From an uncultured Thalassolituus sp. (lineage in GTDB: Bacteria; Pseudomonadota; Gammaproteobacteria; Pseudomonadales; Oceanobacteraceae): 64,000 nucleotides of DNA. The notes under the pieces are model-generated. The model was not told where the DNA came from. It worked only from the letters and a program-made list of their open reading frames with translations, and ran no database searches. The stretch spans positions 57,295 through 121,294 of the forward strand of contig CAJXUK010000004.1 of assembly GCA_913061435.1 (NCBI GenBank), given 5' to 3'. Within the stretch, counting starts at the first letter, position 1; each line of letters opens with the position of its first letter. Position numbers and translations under genes: made by a program. Below are positions 37,992 through 48,357 of the stretch, piece by piece.

Positions 37992-39869
37992 TTAATCAAG
38001 TCTGTTGATATTGAATTGTAATTGAATTTCAAGGGTCTGGGTCTGGGTCTGGGTCTCTTGTGAGCTTGCCATTCTAACGATTAGATCGCCATCAAATAGC
38101 TCTTGAAGAATGGTCTGACACATTTTTAGAATGATCAAATCATTATGTGAAGGGCTTTGCCAATGCTCAATAAATACATCTGCTTGTGCAACAGGGATGT
38201 TGGCACATTGAGCGGTGATGACCCCAAAGTCGTCTTTAAGAGCAACTTCTACCATTAAGTTTTTAGCTTTAAAATCAAATATATTATTATTGATAATCGC
38301 TTTCAGTGTCCGTTCAAAACAATATTGAAGTACTCCCTGATAACTGTCTAAGGTTAATGAAAAAGGCAATTTTAACTGAACATTTGAGTAATCTTCTGGA
38401 TTCAATTCATTGCTTAAGGTTCGGGTTATCAAGGTTACGGTATCAAATGTCTCGGTGTCATTAGTAAAGCTGCTACCAATGTGATGATTTAGTTGGTTGA
38501 TCAGACTTTTTGCCTGAACATGATTGTCATGATGAATTAACGATTTTAACTGGCTCAGTGCATGGCTCATCGGTTGCAGGCACTGTTGGTTTTGATAACG
38601 TAATTTTTGGCTTTCAAGCTTGGCCAAGCGACTTTTTAATTTACTTATTTCAGCTTGAGATTGAATTTGCTCAGTTGTTAGCTCCTCTGTCCGCTCGTGG
38701 ACTTTTTCTTCTAACGCCACATTTAACTCTTTGGCTTCTAAGATAGCATTAACCTGCTCTGTCTTATCAAGAAGACAAAATACAATTTTTAAGGGGAGGC
38801 CATTTTCATTCCACTGCGAAACTTGAATGGTGGCAAAAAAGTGTTTTATTTTATCATTATTGCATCTCAGGGTGAGCTCGGTGCAAATTCTCTCCATGTG
38901 ACCGTTTAATAACTGATATAGACGCTCTTTTTGTTCTATTTCACGCTCTCCTGCAATTAATTGCTTAAACCATTCAGTCGGTTGCTTAATAGCTTTTAGT
39001 TGATCTGCTTCTAATTCTAAATGTTTGGCAAAGAGTTCATTGCCGCTAAATTGATCTGTAATCTGGTTGTACTCACACAGGCCCAGCTCGGCATTATTAA
39101 TAGCAATTGATAATTTTTTCTGAGATTTTTTAAGGTTATCTTCTACTTGTTCTCTTTTTTTAATATCTTCTTTTAAGCTCGTTCTCATCGCATTAATCGC
39201 AGTGACAACGTCGTCAATTTCATCCAGTTGATGTTGGTTATGAGCTTTATTAACAGTTAATTCATTATCGAGATTGTTAATGTTGAATTGATTAGCCCAG
39301 CGTGACATTTTTTGTAGGCGGGCGGTTACCAAGCGCTGAAAAATGAATAAAATAAACAAAGAAACAGAAAAGGTCTTAAAAAATTGAGTAGCAAGGATAA
39401 TCAACGCTTTATACGATAAACTCTCGTATAGCCCTTGATAATCTAATGTAATATTAAGCACACCTAATGCGTATTCACGGTCGCTATTACGATAAAACAG
39501 GTCAATCGCGTGCTTATCGGCTGACAATTTGTCAAAGTTCCCAGTACTGTGAAGAAGACCTTCATTGGTTTCAATATAAACATTAAGCACCCCAGGAAAA
39601 TTCAAAATACCTGATAATTGAGCTTTTATTTGCTGGTTATCAAAATTCCATAAGCTGTAACTCACACTTTCTTGATAGCCAGATTGAATTTGTTTAATGC
39701 TTTGATCTAATTCATTGGTCCCTTGGCGATAATCGGAATAAATAATATAGGTAGTGGTCGCAAAAGACACAAAAAAACTGAAGGCTAAAATATAAGTCAG
39801 CAAGGTAAGAGCGAGCTTAGTTTTTTCGCTTGCTGGTTTTAGAAGGGGAGTTTTTGCTGTATTAGGCAC
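37992..39869 (-). CDS. Membrane sensor protein, divergent histidine-kinase-like (HAMP, PAS-like, coiled coil, degenerate kinase-like C-terminus)
   Basis: Two TM segments flanking a periplasmic sensor, coiled coil VALEEKVHERTEELTTEQ; no clear H/N/G boxes. Confidence 0.65.
   Translation of the reverse strand: MPNTAKTPLLKPASEKTKLALTLLTYILAFSFFVSFATTTYIIYSDYRQGTNELDQSIKQIQSGYQESVSYSLWNFDNQQIKAQLSGILNFPGVLNVYIETNEGLLHSTGNFDKLSADKHAIDLFYRNSDREYALGVLNITLDYQGLYESLSYKALIILATQFFKTFSVSLFILFIFQRLVTARLQKMSRWANQFNINNLDNELTVNKAHNQHQLDEIDDVVTAINAMRTSLKEDIKKREQVEDNLKKSQKKLSIAINNAELGLCEYNQITDQFSGNELFAKHLELEADQLKAIKQPTEWFKQLIAGEREIEQKERLYQLLNGHMERICTELTLRCNNDKIKHFFATIQVSQWNENGLPLKIVFCLLDKTEQVNAILEAKELNVALEEKVHERTEELTTEQIQSQAEISKLKSRLAKLESQKLRYQNQQCLQPMSHALSQLKSLIHHDNHVQAKSLINQLNHHIGSSFTNDTETFDTVTLITRTLSNELNPEDYSNVQLKLPFSLTLDSYQGVLQYCFERTLKAIINNNIFDFKAKNLMVEVALKDDFGVITAQCANIPVAQADVFIEHWQSPSHNDLIILKMCQTILQELFDGDLIVRMASSQETQTQTQTLEIQLQFNINRLD
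38033..38056. repeat. Hexanucleotide microsatellite (gggtct)4 in the 3' end of the sensor gene
   Basis: Direct reading; encodes alternating Gln-Thr on minus strand. Confidence 0.95.
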
Positions 39870-39956
39870 GGAGCAATCCTTTTCCTCACTGCATAATGAC
39901 TTGAGCGATTAGTACTTATTTAACATATTTCTATAGTAGACCATTTAACCAAACAG

Positions 39957-39988
39957 TTATATAGATAGCTTATTATATAGATAGCTTA
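39957..39988. repeat. Perfect 16-bp tandem duplication (ttatatagatagctta x2)
   Basis: Direct reading, upstream of the sensor gene. Confidence 0.95.
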
Positions 39989-40092
39989 TAAAGACAGTTT
40001 AGTTTGCTTTTGAAGAATTGTTAGTAACAATTTTTAATGGTGTCGAAATAGGCAGGGTAACCAGTCTGTTAGGTTTTTGCGACTTGCTATAA

Positions 40093-40136
40093 CTTGCGTC
40101 AGTCTTTGCTTACACCTCTTAAAGACTGACAGCAAG
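40093..40136 (-). terminator. Long hairpin 3' of comEA-like gene, possible terminator
   Basis: cttgcgtcagtcttt / aaagactgacagcaag with one bulged base; weak T-tract. Confidence 0.4.
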
Positions 40137-40152
40137 CACACAGTAAATGTGT

Positions 40153-40458
40153 TTATTCGGTGGCTAAAAGCATTCGATTCTTGGCAATAAACTTATCACC
40201 AATACCTTTTACCTTAGTTAGTTCCTCAACTTCTGTAAATGCACCATTTTTTAAACGGTAATCAATAATGGCTTGAGCCTTTTTACTACCAATTCCTTTC
40301 ACTTTTTCTAGTTGTTCTAGGCTGGCATTATTAATATTGATTGTGCTGCTAGTTGAGCTATTGATTGAGCTATCGGCATTGTCATTGGCAAAACTGGGGT
40401 TAAAAATCAGCAATGTTAAGACAACTAAAATAGCGTTTGAAATAGTCCGTGCGTTCAT
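40153..40458 (-). CDS. ComEA-like helix-hairpin-helix DNA-binding protein
   Basis: Signal peptide, ININNASLEQLEKVKGIGSKKAQAIIDYRLKNGAF. Confidence 0.92.
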   Translation of the reverse strand: MNARTISNAILVVLTLLIFNPSFANDNADSSINSSTSSTININNASLEQLEKVKGIGSKKAQAIIDYRLKNGAFTEVEELTKVKGIGDKFIAKNRMLLATE

Positions 40459-40617
40459 ATGCGTTCCTTTTTTTTGTTGTTGAATTAAAAAGATAGCATT
40501 TAAAAATTATTGAACATTACGAAAATAGGGTGGTTTTAATAGTTTTTTTTACGGGAAAAATAATGAGAAATTCCAGCTTAATATGAGATTTTAAGCTGGA
40601 ATTCTGAGAGGGCTGGG

Positions 40618-43356
40618 TTAGTCGTCTGTGGCTTTTGGCTTAGCTGCTGCTTTTTTTGTTGCAGCTTTTTTAGCCGGAGTTTTTTTGCCAGCAGGCTTTT
40701 TAGCTGTGGCTTTCTTTTTAGCCGGCGCTTTTTTCTTAGGTTCGGTTTCTACCCATTGACTGTCTTCAAATACTGCACTCCAGCCAGATGCCTTGCCATC
40801 GACTTCTGACATAACATATTGAGATTTAGTCTTACGGCTAAAACGAATAATTGCTGGATTACCTTCTTTATCAGAGCGTGGTGCATCTAATAAAAAATGG
40901 TATTTAGGATCAAGTTCAGCCTGATGTGGAATGATCTCTGATACTAAAGGCGCGCGAGTTTCACGATTTTTTGGAAACTGGCTGGCGGCTAAAAATAAAC
41001 CGCTAGCACCATCACGTAAAATATAGGTATCGTCTACTTTAACGCACTGAAGCTCAGGCATTGGGATCGGATCCATTTTTGGTGGTGCAGCTTCACCGCT
41101 TTTTAGCAGCTTGCGGGTGTTTTTGCATTCGTCCGCCATACAGCCGAAATATTTACCAAAACGCCCAGATTTCAGCTGCATTTCACTGCCGCATTTATCA
41201 CATTCTAAGGTTGGGCCGTCATAGCCTTTAATTTTAAATTGACCTAGTTCTACTTCGTAACCTTCGCAATCCGGGTTGTTACCACAAATATGCAATTTAC
41301 GTTTTTCGTCCAGCAAGTAACTGTCCATAGCTGTGTTACAAATAGTACAGCGACGTTTATCGTTTAAACGACGGCTTTCGGCTTCTTCGTCCCCGTCTAG
41401 GCTGATCGCTTCATCACCCGGTGTTAGGTTCATGGTACTTGTGCAGCGCTCTTTAGGTGGCAAGCTGTAACCCGAGCAGCCTAAGAAAACACCGGTGGAA
41501 CCCGTACGAATTTGCATAGTGCGCGAACAAGTAGGGCACTCAATGTCGGTATTAACCGGATCATTGGGTCGCATGCCGTCTTCGCTGTCGGCAACTTCTA
41601 ATTTATTTTGGAAATCACTGTAGAATTCGTTGAGTACTTTCTTCCAGTTTAAATCTCCTTCAGCTACATCGTCGAGCTTCTCTTCCATGGTTGCGGTGAA
41701 ATTATAATCCATTAAATTGTCGAAATTTTCCATTAATCGACTGGTCACAATATCGCCCATTTTTTCGGCATAAAAACGGCGGTTTTGTAGGCTTACATAA
41801 CCACGATCTTGAATAGTCGAAATAATTGAGGCGTAGGTAGACGGACGGCCAATTCCTTGTTTTTCCAGTTCTTTAACCAATGCGGCTTCTGAATAGCGTG
41901 GCGAAGGCTTGGTAAAGTGCTGCTTAGGTTGCAGTTCATCGAGTTTTAATTCATCGCCCACGGCAACATCGGGTAAAATAATGTCTTCATCGCCTTTGCC
42001 GCCGGTGGGTAAAGCACGTAAATGACCATCAAAGCGAATAACACGGCCTTTGGTTTTGAGTTCAAAGTCGGCTGCTTTTACGGTGATGGTTGAGCTGGTA
42101 AATTGCGCATCGTTAATTTGGCAAGCCACAAAACGACGCCAAATTAAATCATAGAGGCGCTGCGCGTCAGGCTCCATTTTATCGAGATCGTTTGCTGACA
42201 ACTCAACATTAGAAGGACGAATTGCTTCGTGAGCTTCTTGAGCTCCTTCTTTGCTGCTGTATGAGCGAGGATCCGCCGGTAAGTATTGCTCACCGTACTC
42301 TTTGGCAATAAATTCACGGGCATTTTCAACGGCGTCGCTACTTAAATTAGTCGAGTCAGTTCGCATGTAGGTGATGTAACCCCCTTCATACAAACGTTGC
42401 GCCAATGTCATAGTTTTTTTAACGCTAAAACTCAAGCGGGTGCTTGCTGCCTGTTGCAGCGTAGAAGTAATAAATGGAGCAGCAGGTTTGGATTTAGTCG
42501 GGCGATCTTCACGATTAGCCACAGTGAAGGTGCTGTTTTGCAGCACGGCCATTGCTTTATCGCTGTGATCTTTATTGCTGGGCTTATATTCTGCACCATT
42601 TTCTTTTACGACTTGGCAACGCAGGTGATCACCTTGTTGACTATTCAACTTGGCAAAAGCTTCCCAGTATTCAACCGGAATAAAGGCCCGAATTTCACGT
42701 TCACGTTCTACCACGATGCGCACAGCGACCGATTGCACTCGGCCAGCAGACAAGCCACGAGCAACTTTAGCCCACAGCAGGGGAGAGACCATAAAGCCTA
42801 CTACGCGGTCTAAGAAACGACGAGTTTGTTGCGCATTGACTCTGTCTATATCAAGATCAGATGGTTTTTCAAAGGCGGACTTAATCGCTTTTTTGGTAAT
42901 TTCGTTAAATACGACTCGGCGGTAGCGGCTATCGTCACCACCAATAACTTCCCGCAGGTGCCAAGCAATGGCTTCCCCTTCGCGGTCCAAATCCGTTGCG
43001 AGATAAACGGTGTCGGCATTTTTGGCAAGACGTTGCAGTTCTTCAACCACTTTTTCTTTGCCGGGTAAAATTTGATAATTGGCAGCCCAGTCATTGTCTG
43101 GGTTGATCCCCATTCGGTTAATTAGCTGCTCTTTTGCTTTACGTTTTTTATGGACGATTTTATCTTCGGGAGATAGCTTTCGCGTAATCGCCGCTTGGCG
43201 AGCCCGTTCTTTAGGATCGCTTTTAGTTCCTGATCCCGACGTCGGTAGATCACGAATATGACCAACACTGGACTTCACAATGAAATCTTTGCCCAGATAT
43301 TTGTTGATTGTTTTCGCCTTGGCAGGCGACTCCACAATAACCAGCGATTTGCCCAT
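40618..43356 (-). CDS. topA: DNA topoisomerase I with Lys/Ala/Pro-rich C-terminal tail
   Basis: [29 protein letters not shown], three C-terminal zinc-finger repeats. Confidence 0.98.
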   Translation of the reverse strand: MGKSLVIVESPAKAKTINKYLGKDFIVKSSVGHIRDLPTSGSGTKSDPKERARQAAITRKLSPEDKIVHKKRKAKEQLINRMGINPDNDWAANYQILPGKEKVVEELQRLAKNADTVYLATDLDREGEAIAWHLREVIGGDDSRYRRVVFNEITKKAIKSAFEKPSDLDIDRVNAQQTRRFLDRVVGFMVSPLLWAKVARGLSAGRVQSVAVRIVVEREREIRAFIPVEYWEAFAKLNSQQGDHLRCQVVKENGAEYKPSNKDHSDKAMAVLQNSTFTVANREDRPTKSKPAAPFITSTLQQAASTRLSFSVKKTMTLAQRLYEGGYITYMRTDSTNLSSDAVENAREFIAKEYGEQYLPADPRSYSSKEGAQEAHEAIRPSNVELSANDLDKMEPDAQRLYDLIWRRFVACQINDAQFTSSTITVKAADFELKTKGRVIRFDGHLRALPTGGKGDEDIILPDVAVGDELKLDELQPKQHFTKPSPRYSEAALVKELEKQGIGRPSTYASIISTIQDRGYVSLQNRRFYAEKMGDIVTSRLMENFDNLMDYNFTATMEEKLDDVAEGDLNWKKVLNEFYSDFQNKLEVADSEDGMRPNDPVNTDIECPTCSRTMQIRTGSTGVFLGCSGYSLPPKERCTSTMNLTPGDEAISLDGDEEAESRRLNDKRRCTICNTAMDSYLLDEKRKLHICGNNPDCEGYEVELGQFKIKGYDGPTLECDKCGSEMQLKSGRFGKYFGCMADECKNTRKLLKSGEAAPPKMDPIPMPELQCVKVDDTYILRDGASGLFLAASQFPKNRETRAPLVSEIIPHQAELDPKYHFLLDAPRSDKEGNPAIIRFSRKTKSQYVMSEVDGKASGWSAVFEDSQWVETEPKKKAPAKKKATAKKPAGKKTPAKKAATKKAAAKPKATDD

Positions 43357-43590
43357 ATTGATCTAAAAAACCTTATGTAAAGAAGTAAATAACCGATTGT
43401 ATTCAGTTTAAAGCGACAATTTATATGCACTCAAGGGCGCTGGGTCAAGCACTTGTGAAATGAATTTTCATTTAAGTGAACTTTAGCAGTGCTAAAAATC
43501 ATTGCTAAACTCATTATATAGAAGCAAGATTGGCCCCGTTAATCAACGCTAAGCTGTATTATCTAAATTTTCAATAGAGAAGGGTATTTA

Positions 43591-44367
43591 ATGTCGTCAC
43601 TGGGATTGGTTATTTCTATTTCTGTGCCTGTTTTGTTGTTTTTATTGGTTGCGTTATTTATTAGTAAGCAGCATCAAAAAACAGTCTCGCAACGTGCTCA
43701 AATTCGCGTTTTGAAAGAATTTATTGCTGAGCTCGCCGAAGCGTTAGAGTTTTTAGTTAAGGTGGATAATCAAACTGAAATTCAATCATTGGTTTTTGAG
43801 CGTATTAAGCAATTGAATCAACGTTATATTGCATCGTTACCTAAAAATGAACGTGGCGGAGCGAATGCTGTAGATATTGCTGAGTTGGAGCACAAGCTAA
43901 ACGAAGGCGGTGACAAAAAAAGAATTTTGAAAAGTGATCGTGAAATTCGTTATGCAAAAAAACAGTTTTCAAAAATTATCAAATCATTTGGCCCAATGAT
44001 TAAAAATAGAAGTGCATCGGAAGCGACTATTTTGGAATTTAGGCGTTATTTGAGGATTTCGATTTTAGAAATGGAGGTTGATTCATTTTCTGCTCAAGGC
44101 GACGTGGCGGCGCAGCGTGGTGATGTGACTACGGCCAGTGGCTATTATAAAGCGGCAAGAAAATTACTGATTGAATTTAATATGCAGTACCCAGAAAAAA
44201 ATCAACGTGTTAAAGCGCTGGCCGATAAAACAGCTTCTTTATTTAAAGGTGGCAAGCCTCAAGGGTCTAACAGTCTTGCTGATGAGCTGTCTAAAGAAAA
44301 AACCAATGAAAAAGATCAACATGGTTTTCCTTCAGACCCTACTCAGGATAATAAGCAAACGTTTTGA
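43591..44367 (+). CDS. Hypothetical membrane-anchored coiled-coil protein
   Basis: N-terminal TM then helical/charged region; ORF with plausible start. Confidence 0.7.
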   Translation: MSSLGLVISISVPVLLFLLVALFISKQHQKTVSQRAQIRVLKEFIAELAEALEFLVKVDNQTEIQSLVFERIKQLNQRYIASLPKNERGGANAVDIAELEHKLNEGGDKKRILKSDREIRYAKKQFSKIIKSFGPMIKNRSASEATILEFRRYLRISILEMEVDSFSAQGDVAAQRGDVTTASGYYKAARKLLIEFNMQYPEKNQRVKALADKTASLFKGGKPQGSNSLADELSKEKTNEKDQHGFPSDPTQDNKQTF

Positions 44368-45257
44368 AGGCATCGTCTTTTTTGTCTCCACCCATAGAGG
44401 CTTTACCGCGTAATGGGTTATTACAAACTCATAGTGAACAAGTAGATATTTTACGTTTAGATCAGCTGCATCCGGTGGTGTCGGGTAATAAATGGTTTAA
44501 GTTAAAATATAATATCGAAATGGCTTTAGCGAATGGTTATCAATCATTATTAAGTTGCGGTGGGGTGCACTCTAATCATTTACACGCCCTAGCTAAAGCA
44601 GGGCAATACTATCAACTTCAAACCCATGCGTTAGTGCGAGGTTATTCAGAAGTTGCCTTAACTTCGACATTAAAAGACTGCCAGAATATGGGTATGAATC
44701 TTGAGTTTGTGAATAAGAAAACGTATTTACAACGATATGATCCACATTGGTGTCAGCAGCAGGCGCAGCGTTTATCGAGTTATTGGATTCCTGAAGGCGG
44801 TAACAATGAATTAGGCATACAAGGCTGTGGCGAAATAGCCAATGCTTGTCTGAACGCTGAGAAAAATTACGACCAAGTGTGGTTGAGTATTGGTTCGGGG
44901 TGCACTTTTAAAGGTGTTGAGCGCGTTTTGCCAAAATCTATAAAATTGCGTGGCATTTTAGCCATAAAAGGAGGGCAATCTTTAGCCCAAGAACTTCTTG
45001 CGAGTGCTCTTTATCCTCATCGCTGCGAGTTTGATTTTGATAGTCATTATGGCGGTTTTGGTCGTTGTCCTGATGAGTTGCAAGCCTTGATTCACCGTTA
45101 TGATGAATCAAATTTACCGCTAGATCCTGTTTATACAGCAAAGTTGGTCGCGGCATTTGAGCAGAGTTGGCAACAAGGATTATTGCCTCTTAACCAAAAC
45201 TATCTGCTTATTCATACTGGTGGTTTACAGGGGCGTCGTGGAATAGATGGCCTCTAA
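44364..45257 (+). CDS. ACC deaminase/D-cysteine desulfhydrase-family PLP enzyme (TTG start, overlaps upstream stop)
   Basis: VSGNKWFKLKYNIEMA, LLSCGGVHSNHLHALA, IPEGGNNELGIQGCGE. Confidence 0.87.
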   Translation: MKASSFLSPPIEALPRNGLLQTHSEQVDILRLDQLHPVVSGNKWFKLKYNIEMALANGYQSLLSCGGVHSNHLHALAKAGQYYQLQTHALVRGYSEVALTSTLKDCQNMGMNLEFVNKKTYLQRYDPHWCQQQAQRLSSYWIPEGGNNELGIQGCGEIANACLNAEKNYDQVWLSIGSGCTFKGVERVLPKSIKLRGILAIKGGQSLAQELLASALYPHRCEFDFDSHYGGFGRCPDELQALIHRYDESNLPLDPVYTAKLVAAFEQSWQQGLLPLNQNYLLIHTGGLQGRRGIDGL

Positions 45258-45340
45258 CACATTGAATTCAATGGATTTCAGGCAAGCGTTCAAGCAACAA
45301 TTATGATATAAACTTTAGTAAAGAATGGTTTGGATTTCTT

Positions 45341-46228
45341 ATGATGGAAGAGTTTCGTAATATCGGCATTATCGGCCGATTAGGCAGCACTAAAGTAGTT
45401 GATACAATTAGGCGATTAAAAACGTACTTGGTAGAAGAAGGCTATCATGTCATTTTGCAAGATCGCATTGCCGAGGTAATACCGGGTCATGGGATGCAGG
45501 TCAGTACACAAAAATTACTGGGTGAAATTTGTGACTTGGTGATTGTAGTGGGCGGCGACGGAAGCTTACTGGGTGCCGCAAGGGCCTTGGCTAAGCACAA
45601 TACGCCTGTACTGGGCATTAACCGAGGACGTTTGGGTTTTCTTACCGATATTAGCCCAGACGATACCATGCTTGATGCGGTACAAGATGTGTTAGATGGT
45701 AATTACATTTCTGAGCAACGTTTTTTATTAGATGCCGAAATAAAACGTGATGGAGTGCCAATTGCGACGGGTGAAGCCTTGAACGATGTGGTTTTACACC
45801 CGGGTAAGTCTGCTCGTATGATTTCTTTCGATTTGTATATCGAAGGTCAGTTTGTTCATCATCAGCGCGCTGATGGCATGATAGTTTCAACTCCAACCGG
45901 TTCAACCGCTTATGCGTTATCCGGCGGTGGCCCAATTATGCACCCCAAGCTGGATGCCATTGTGTTGGTTCCTATGTTTCCTCATACCTTGTCGAGCCGG
46001 CCGATTGTAGTTGACGGCAACAGTGAAATTAAACTGGTTATTGGCGAGGCGAACGAAACGTACCCTACAGTCAGTTGTGATGGTCAAAAGCATATACCTT
46101 GTGCCCCAGGTGACAGTGTTACGATTCGTAAGAAACCCCACAGGTTAAAGCTGATACATCCTAAAAGTCATAATTTTTATGAGATATGTCGTACTAAGTT
46201 AGGTTGGGAAAGAGTAGGTGATAGCTGA
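45341..46228 (+). CDS. nadK: NAD kinase
   Basis: VVGGDGSLLGAAR, NRGRLGFLTDI, STPTGSTAYALSGGGPI. Confidence 0.97.
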   Translation: MMEEFRNIGIIGRLGSTKVVDTIRRLKTYLVEEGYHVILQDRIAEVIPGHGMQVSTQKLLGEICDLVIVVGGDGSLLGAARALAKHNTPVLGINRGRLGFLTDISPDDTMLDAVQDVLDGNYISEQRFLLDAEIKRDGVPIATGEALNDVVLHPGKSARMISFDLYIEGQFVHHQRADGMIVSTPTGSTAYALSGGGPIMHPKLDAIVLVPMFPHTLSSRPIVVDGNSEIKLVIGEANETYPTVSCDGQKHIPCAPGDSVTIRKKPHRLKLIHPKSHNFYEICRTKLGWERVGDS

Positions 46229-47184
46229 TGCGTCAGGGTTACGACTTAATTGGTGATGTGCATGGTTGTGGTGAAACGCTGATTTTGCTGTTAGAGCAAA
46301 TGGGTTACCGCAAAATTAATGGTGTGTATAAGCATAAAAGTCGCAAAGCCGTTTTTCTTGGGGATATTATTGATCGCGGCCCGCATATACGTCTTGCCTG
46401 TGAAGTTGTGCGCAGCATGGTGGATGCTGGTCATGCTTATATGATTATGGGTAATCATGAGTACAATATTGTTACCTACATGACACCGTCTCCTGCGGGT
46501 GTTGATCACCCTTTTTTACGCCCACATACCCAGCGTAACAGTTTTATTATCGAGCAAACCGTTGAGCAATTTGCTAACCATCCCAAAGAATTTAAAGAAT
46601 ATTTAGACTGGTTTACTGAGCTGCCGTTGTTTCTGGAATTTGATCATTTTCGTGTGGTTCATGCCTGCTGGGATCAGGCAATGATTGATGAGTTTACCGC
46701 GCGTTATGGTGGTAATCAGCTGCATAAGGGTATGTTGTCTAAATCGGTCAACCCGAATACTTTTTTGTTTCAGTTTTTAGATCGTATTCTTCGGGGCACT
46801 TCATTAAAATTGCCAGGGAATCGCTCGATGACTGCAAAAGACGGTATGGTTCGTCAATTTTTCCGCACTAAGTTTTGGTCTCAAAATCCACAGATATACA
46901 GTGATGTGGTGTTTCAACCAGATCCATTACCCCCCGAACTCACTCATTTACGCTTGAGTGAAACCGATAAAGAAAAGCTGTTGTTTTACCCAGAAACCGA
47001 AAAACCTTTGTTTTTTGGCCATTATTGGATGTCGGGCGTGCCTGCTACCATTCGTAGAAATATTGCATGTTTGGATTACAGTGCGGTCAAATATGGTCGT
47101 TTAGTGGCTTATCGAATGGATAGTGAAAAACAACTCAACAATGGTAAGTTTACTTGGGTCCGAGTGGATAAGTCGGAGCGTTGA
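46228..47184 (+). CDS. Calcineurin-like metallophosphoesterase (PrpE/Ap4A-type)
   Basis: DLIGDVHGCGETL, FLGDIIDRGPHI, MGNHEYN. Confidence 0.9.
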   Translation: MRQGYDLIGDVHGCGETLILLLEQMGYRKINGVYKHKSRKAVFLGDIIDRGPHIRLACEVVRSMVDAGHAYMIMGNHEYNIVTYMTPSPAGVDHPFLRPHTQRNSFIIEQTVEQFANHPKEFKEYLDWFTELPLFLEFDHFRVVHACWDQAMIDEFTARYGGNQLHKGMLSKSVNPNTFLFQFLDRILRGTSLKLPGNRSMTAKDGMVRQFFRTKFWSQNPQIYSDVVFQPDPLPPELTHLRLSETDKEKLLFYPETEKPLFFGHYWMSGVPATIRRNIACLDYSAVKYGRLVAYRMDSEKQLNNGKFTWVRVDKSER

Positions 47185-47185
47185 T

Positions 47186-48034
47186 ATGAGTTCAATTCTT
47201 GTATTGCAGGCCCGCCCAGAAATAAATCTGAGTCCTATTACAGAGAGACTTTGGCAGGCAAATATTCCCCATCGTGTGATTATGAATCAACAAACCCAGG
47301 ATTTGTGGGTGGCCCGTGAAGAAGACGCCGAGCAGGTGAAAATTTGGGTGCAGCAGTGGCAGCAAGGTCAACTAACGCCGCAGCCAGACAGCAAAGAGCA
47401 GTTACCCTGGCAAGTTAAAATGCAGCAATTGCTGGTTACAGCCAGTAGTTTTCCGTTAACGGTTTTAATGTTGGTTGTTTTGGGCATTATTTTTCTTTGC
47501 CAACAAATTGGATTAGTTAATCTGAATGATTGGCTATTACAACCAGCATTATGGAGCGGTGAGAAATTTGATTTGATCACTTTTTGGCAAAATGACGTAT
47601 ATCGCTGGTGGTTTCCGGCTTTGATTCATTTATCGTTAATGCATTTGATTATGAACAGCTTTTGGTGGTGGGTTTTGGGACGTCAAATTGAAACCCGTGA
47701 TGGCCATTGGGTTTTGTTAGTGCTTAGTTTGGTTTTTGCCGTGGGTGCGGGTTTTGCTCAATATTGGGCGGTCGGGCCGTTTTTTGCCGGCTTATCTGGT
47801 GTGGTTTATGGTTTGATGGGCTGGACTTGGTCGCGTCAAACGTTTAAGGGCCAACACTATGATCTGCCTACTTGGTTATTCCCGTTTATGATCATTACCA
47901 TGGTGGTCATGATGTTAGTTGACGGTGCTGGTATGGAGATGCGCATTGGCCATGAATCGCATTTAGCGGGAGCGGTTATTGGCGTTGTTTTAGGAGCGGT
48001 GATCCCTAAGTTGGGTCGCGCTAATCCAACCTAA
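47186..48034 (+). CDS. glpG: Rhomboid intramembrane serine protease GlpG
   Basis: LIHLSLMHLIMNSFWWWVLGRQIE, FAGLSGVVYGLMG (catalytic Ser), GHESHLAGAVIG. Confidence 0.9.
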   Translation: MSSILVLQARPEINLSPITERLWQANIPHRVIMNQQTQDLWVAREEDAEQVKIWVQQWQQGQLTPQPDSKEQLPWQVKMQQLLVTASSFPLTVLMLVVLGIIFLCQQIGLVNLNDWLLQPALWSGEKFDLITFWQNDVYRWWFPALIHLSLMHLIMNSFWWWVLGRQIETRDGHWVLLVLSLVFAVGAGFAQYWAVGPFFAGLSGVVYGLMGWTWSRQTFKGQHYDLPTWLFPFMIITMVVMMLVDGAGMEMRIGHESHLAGAVIGVVLGAVIPKLGRANPT

Positions 48035-48059
48035 CGTAATATTTTAGAAGGTTATAATT

Positions 48060-48305
48060 ATGACAGTTGATCAGTTAATTCAAGCAATGACGCCGGAAGT
48101 CTACGGCAATATGAAAAGTGCTTTAGAGCTGGGGCGTTGGGCCGATGGTCGAAAACTAGAAAGCGATCAAAAAGCCTTATGTATGGAGGCACTTATACGG
48201 TACGAAAATATGGTGGACATGCCTGCAGAGAAACGCATTGGCTATATGGAAGCTGCTTGTAAATCTAGTAAAGACGACGATGTTCAGCCTTTAACCATTA
48301 AATAA
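48060..48305 (+). CDS. DUF1315 (YeaC-like) protein
   Basis: MTPEVYGNMKSALELGRWADGRKL typical of the family. Confidence 0.85.
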   Translation: MTVDQLIQAMTPEVYGNMKSALELGRWADGRKLESDQKALCMEALIRYENMVDMPAEKRIGYMEAACKSSKDDDVQPLTIK

Positions 48306-48357
48306 TCACTGTTGAAAGCAGTTTCCATTTTAACGACTCGGGTTAAGAAATAATTAT

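Noticed and set aside
42397-42813. 138-aa plus-strand ORF antisense to topA
   Set aside because: Complementary to a conserved gene with no recognisable domain.
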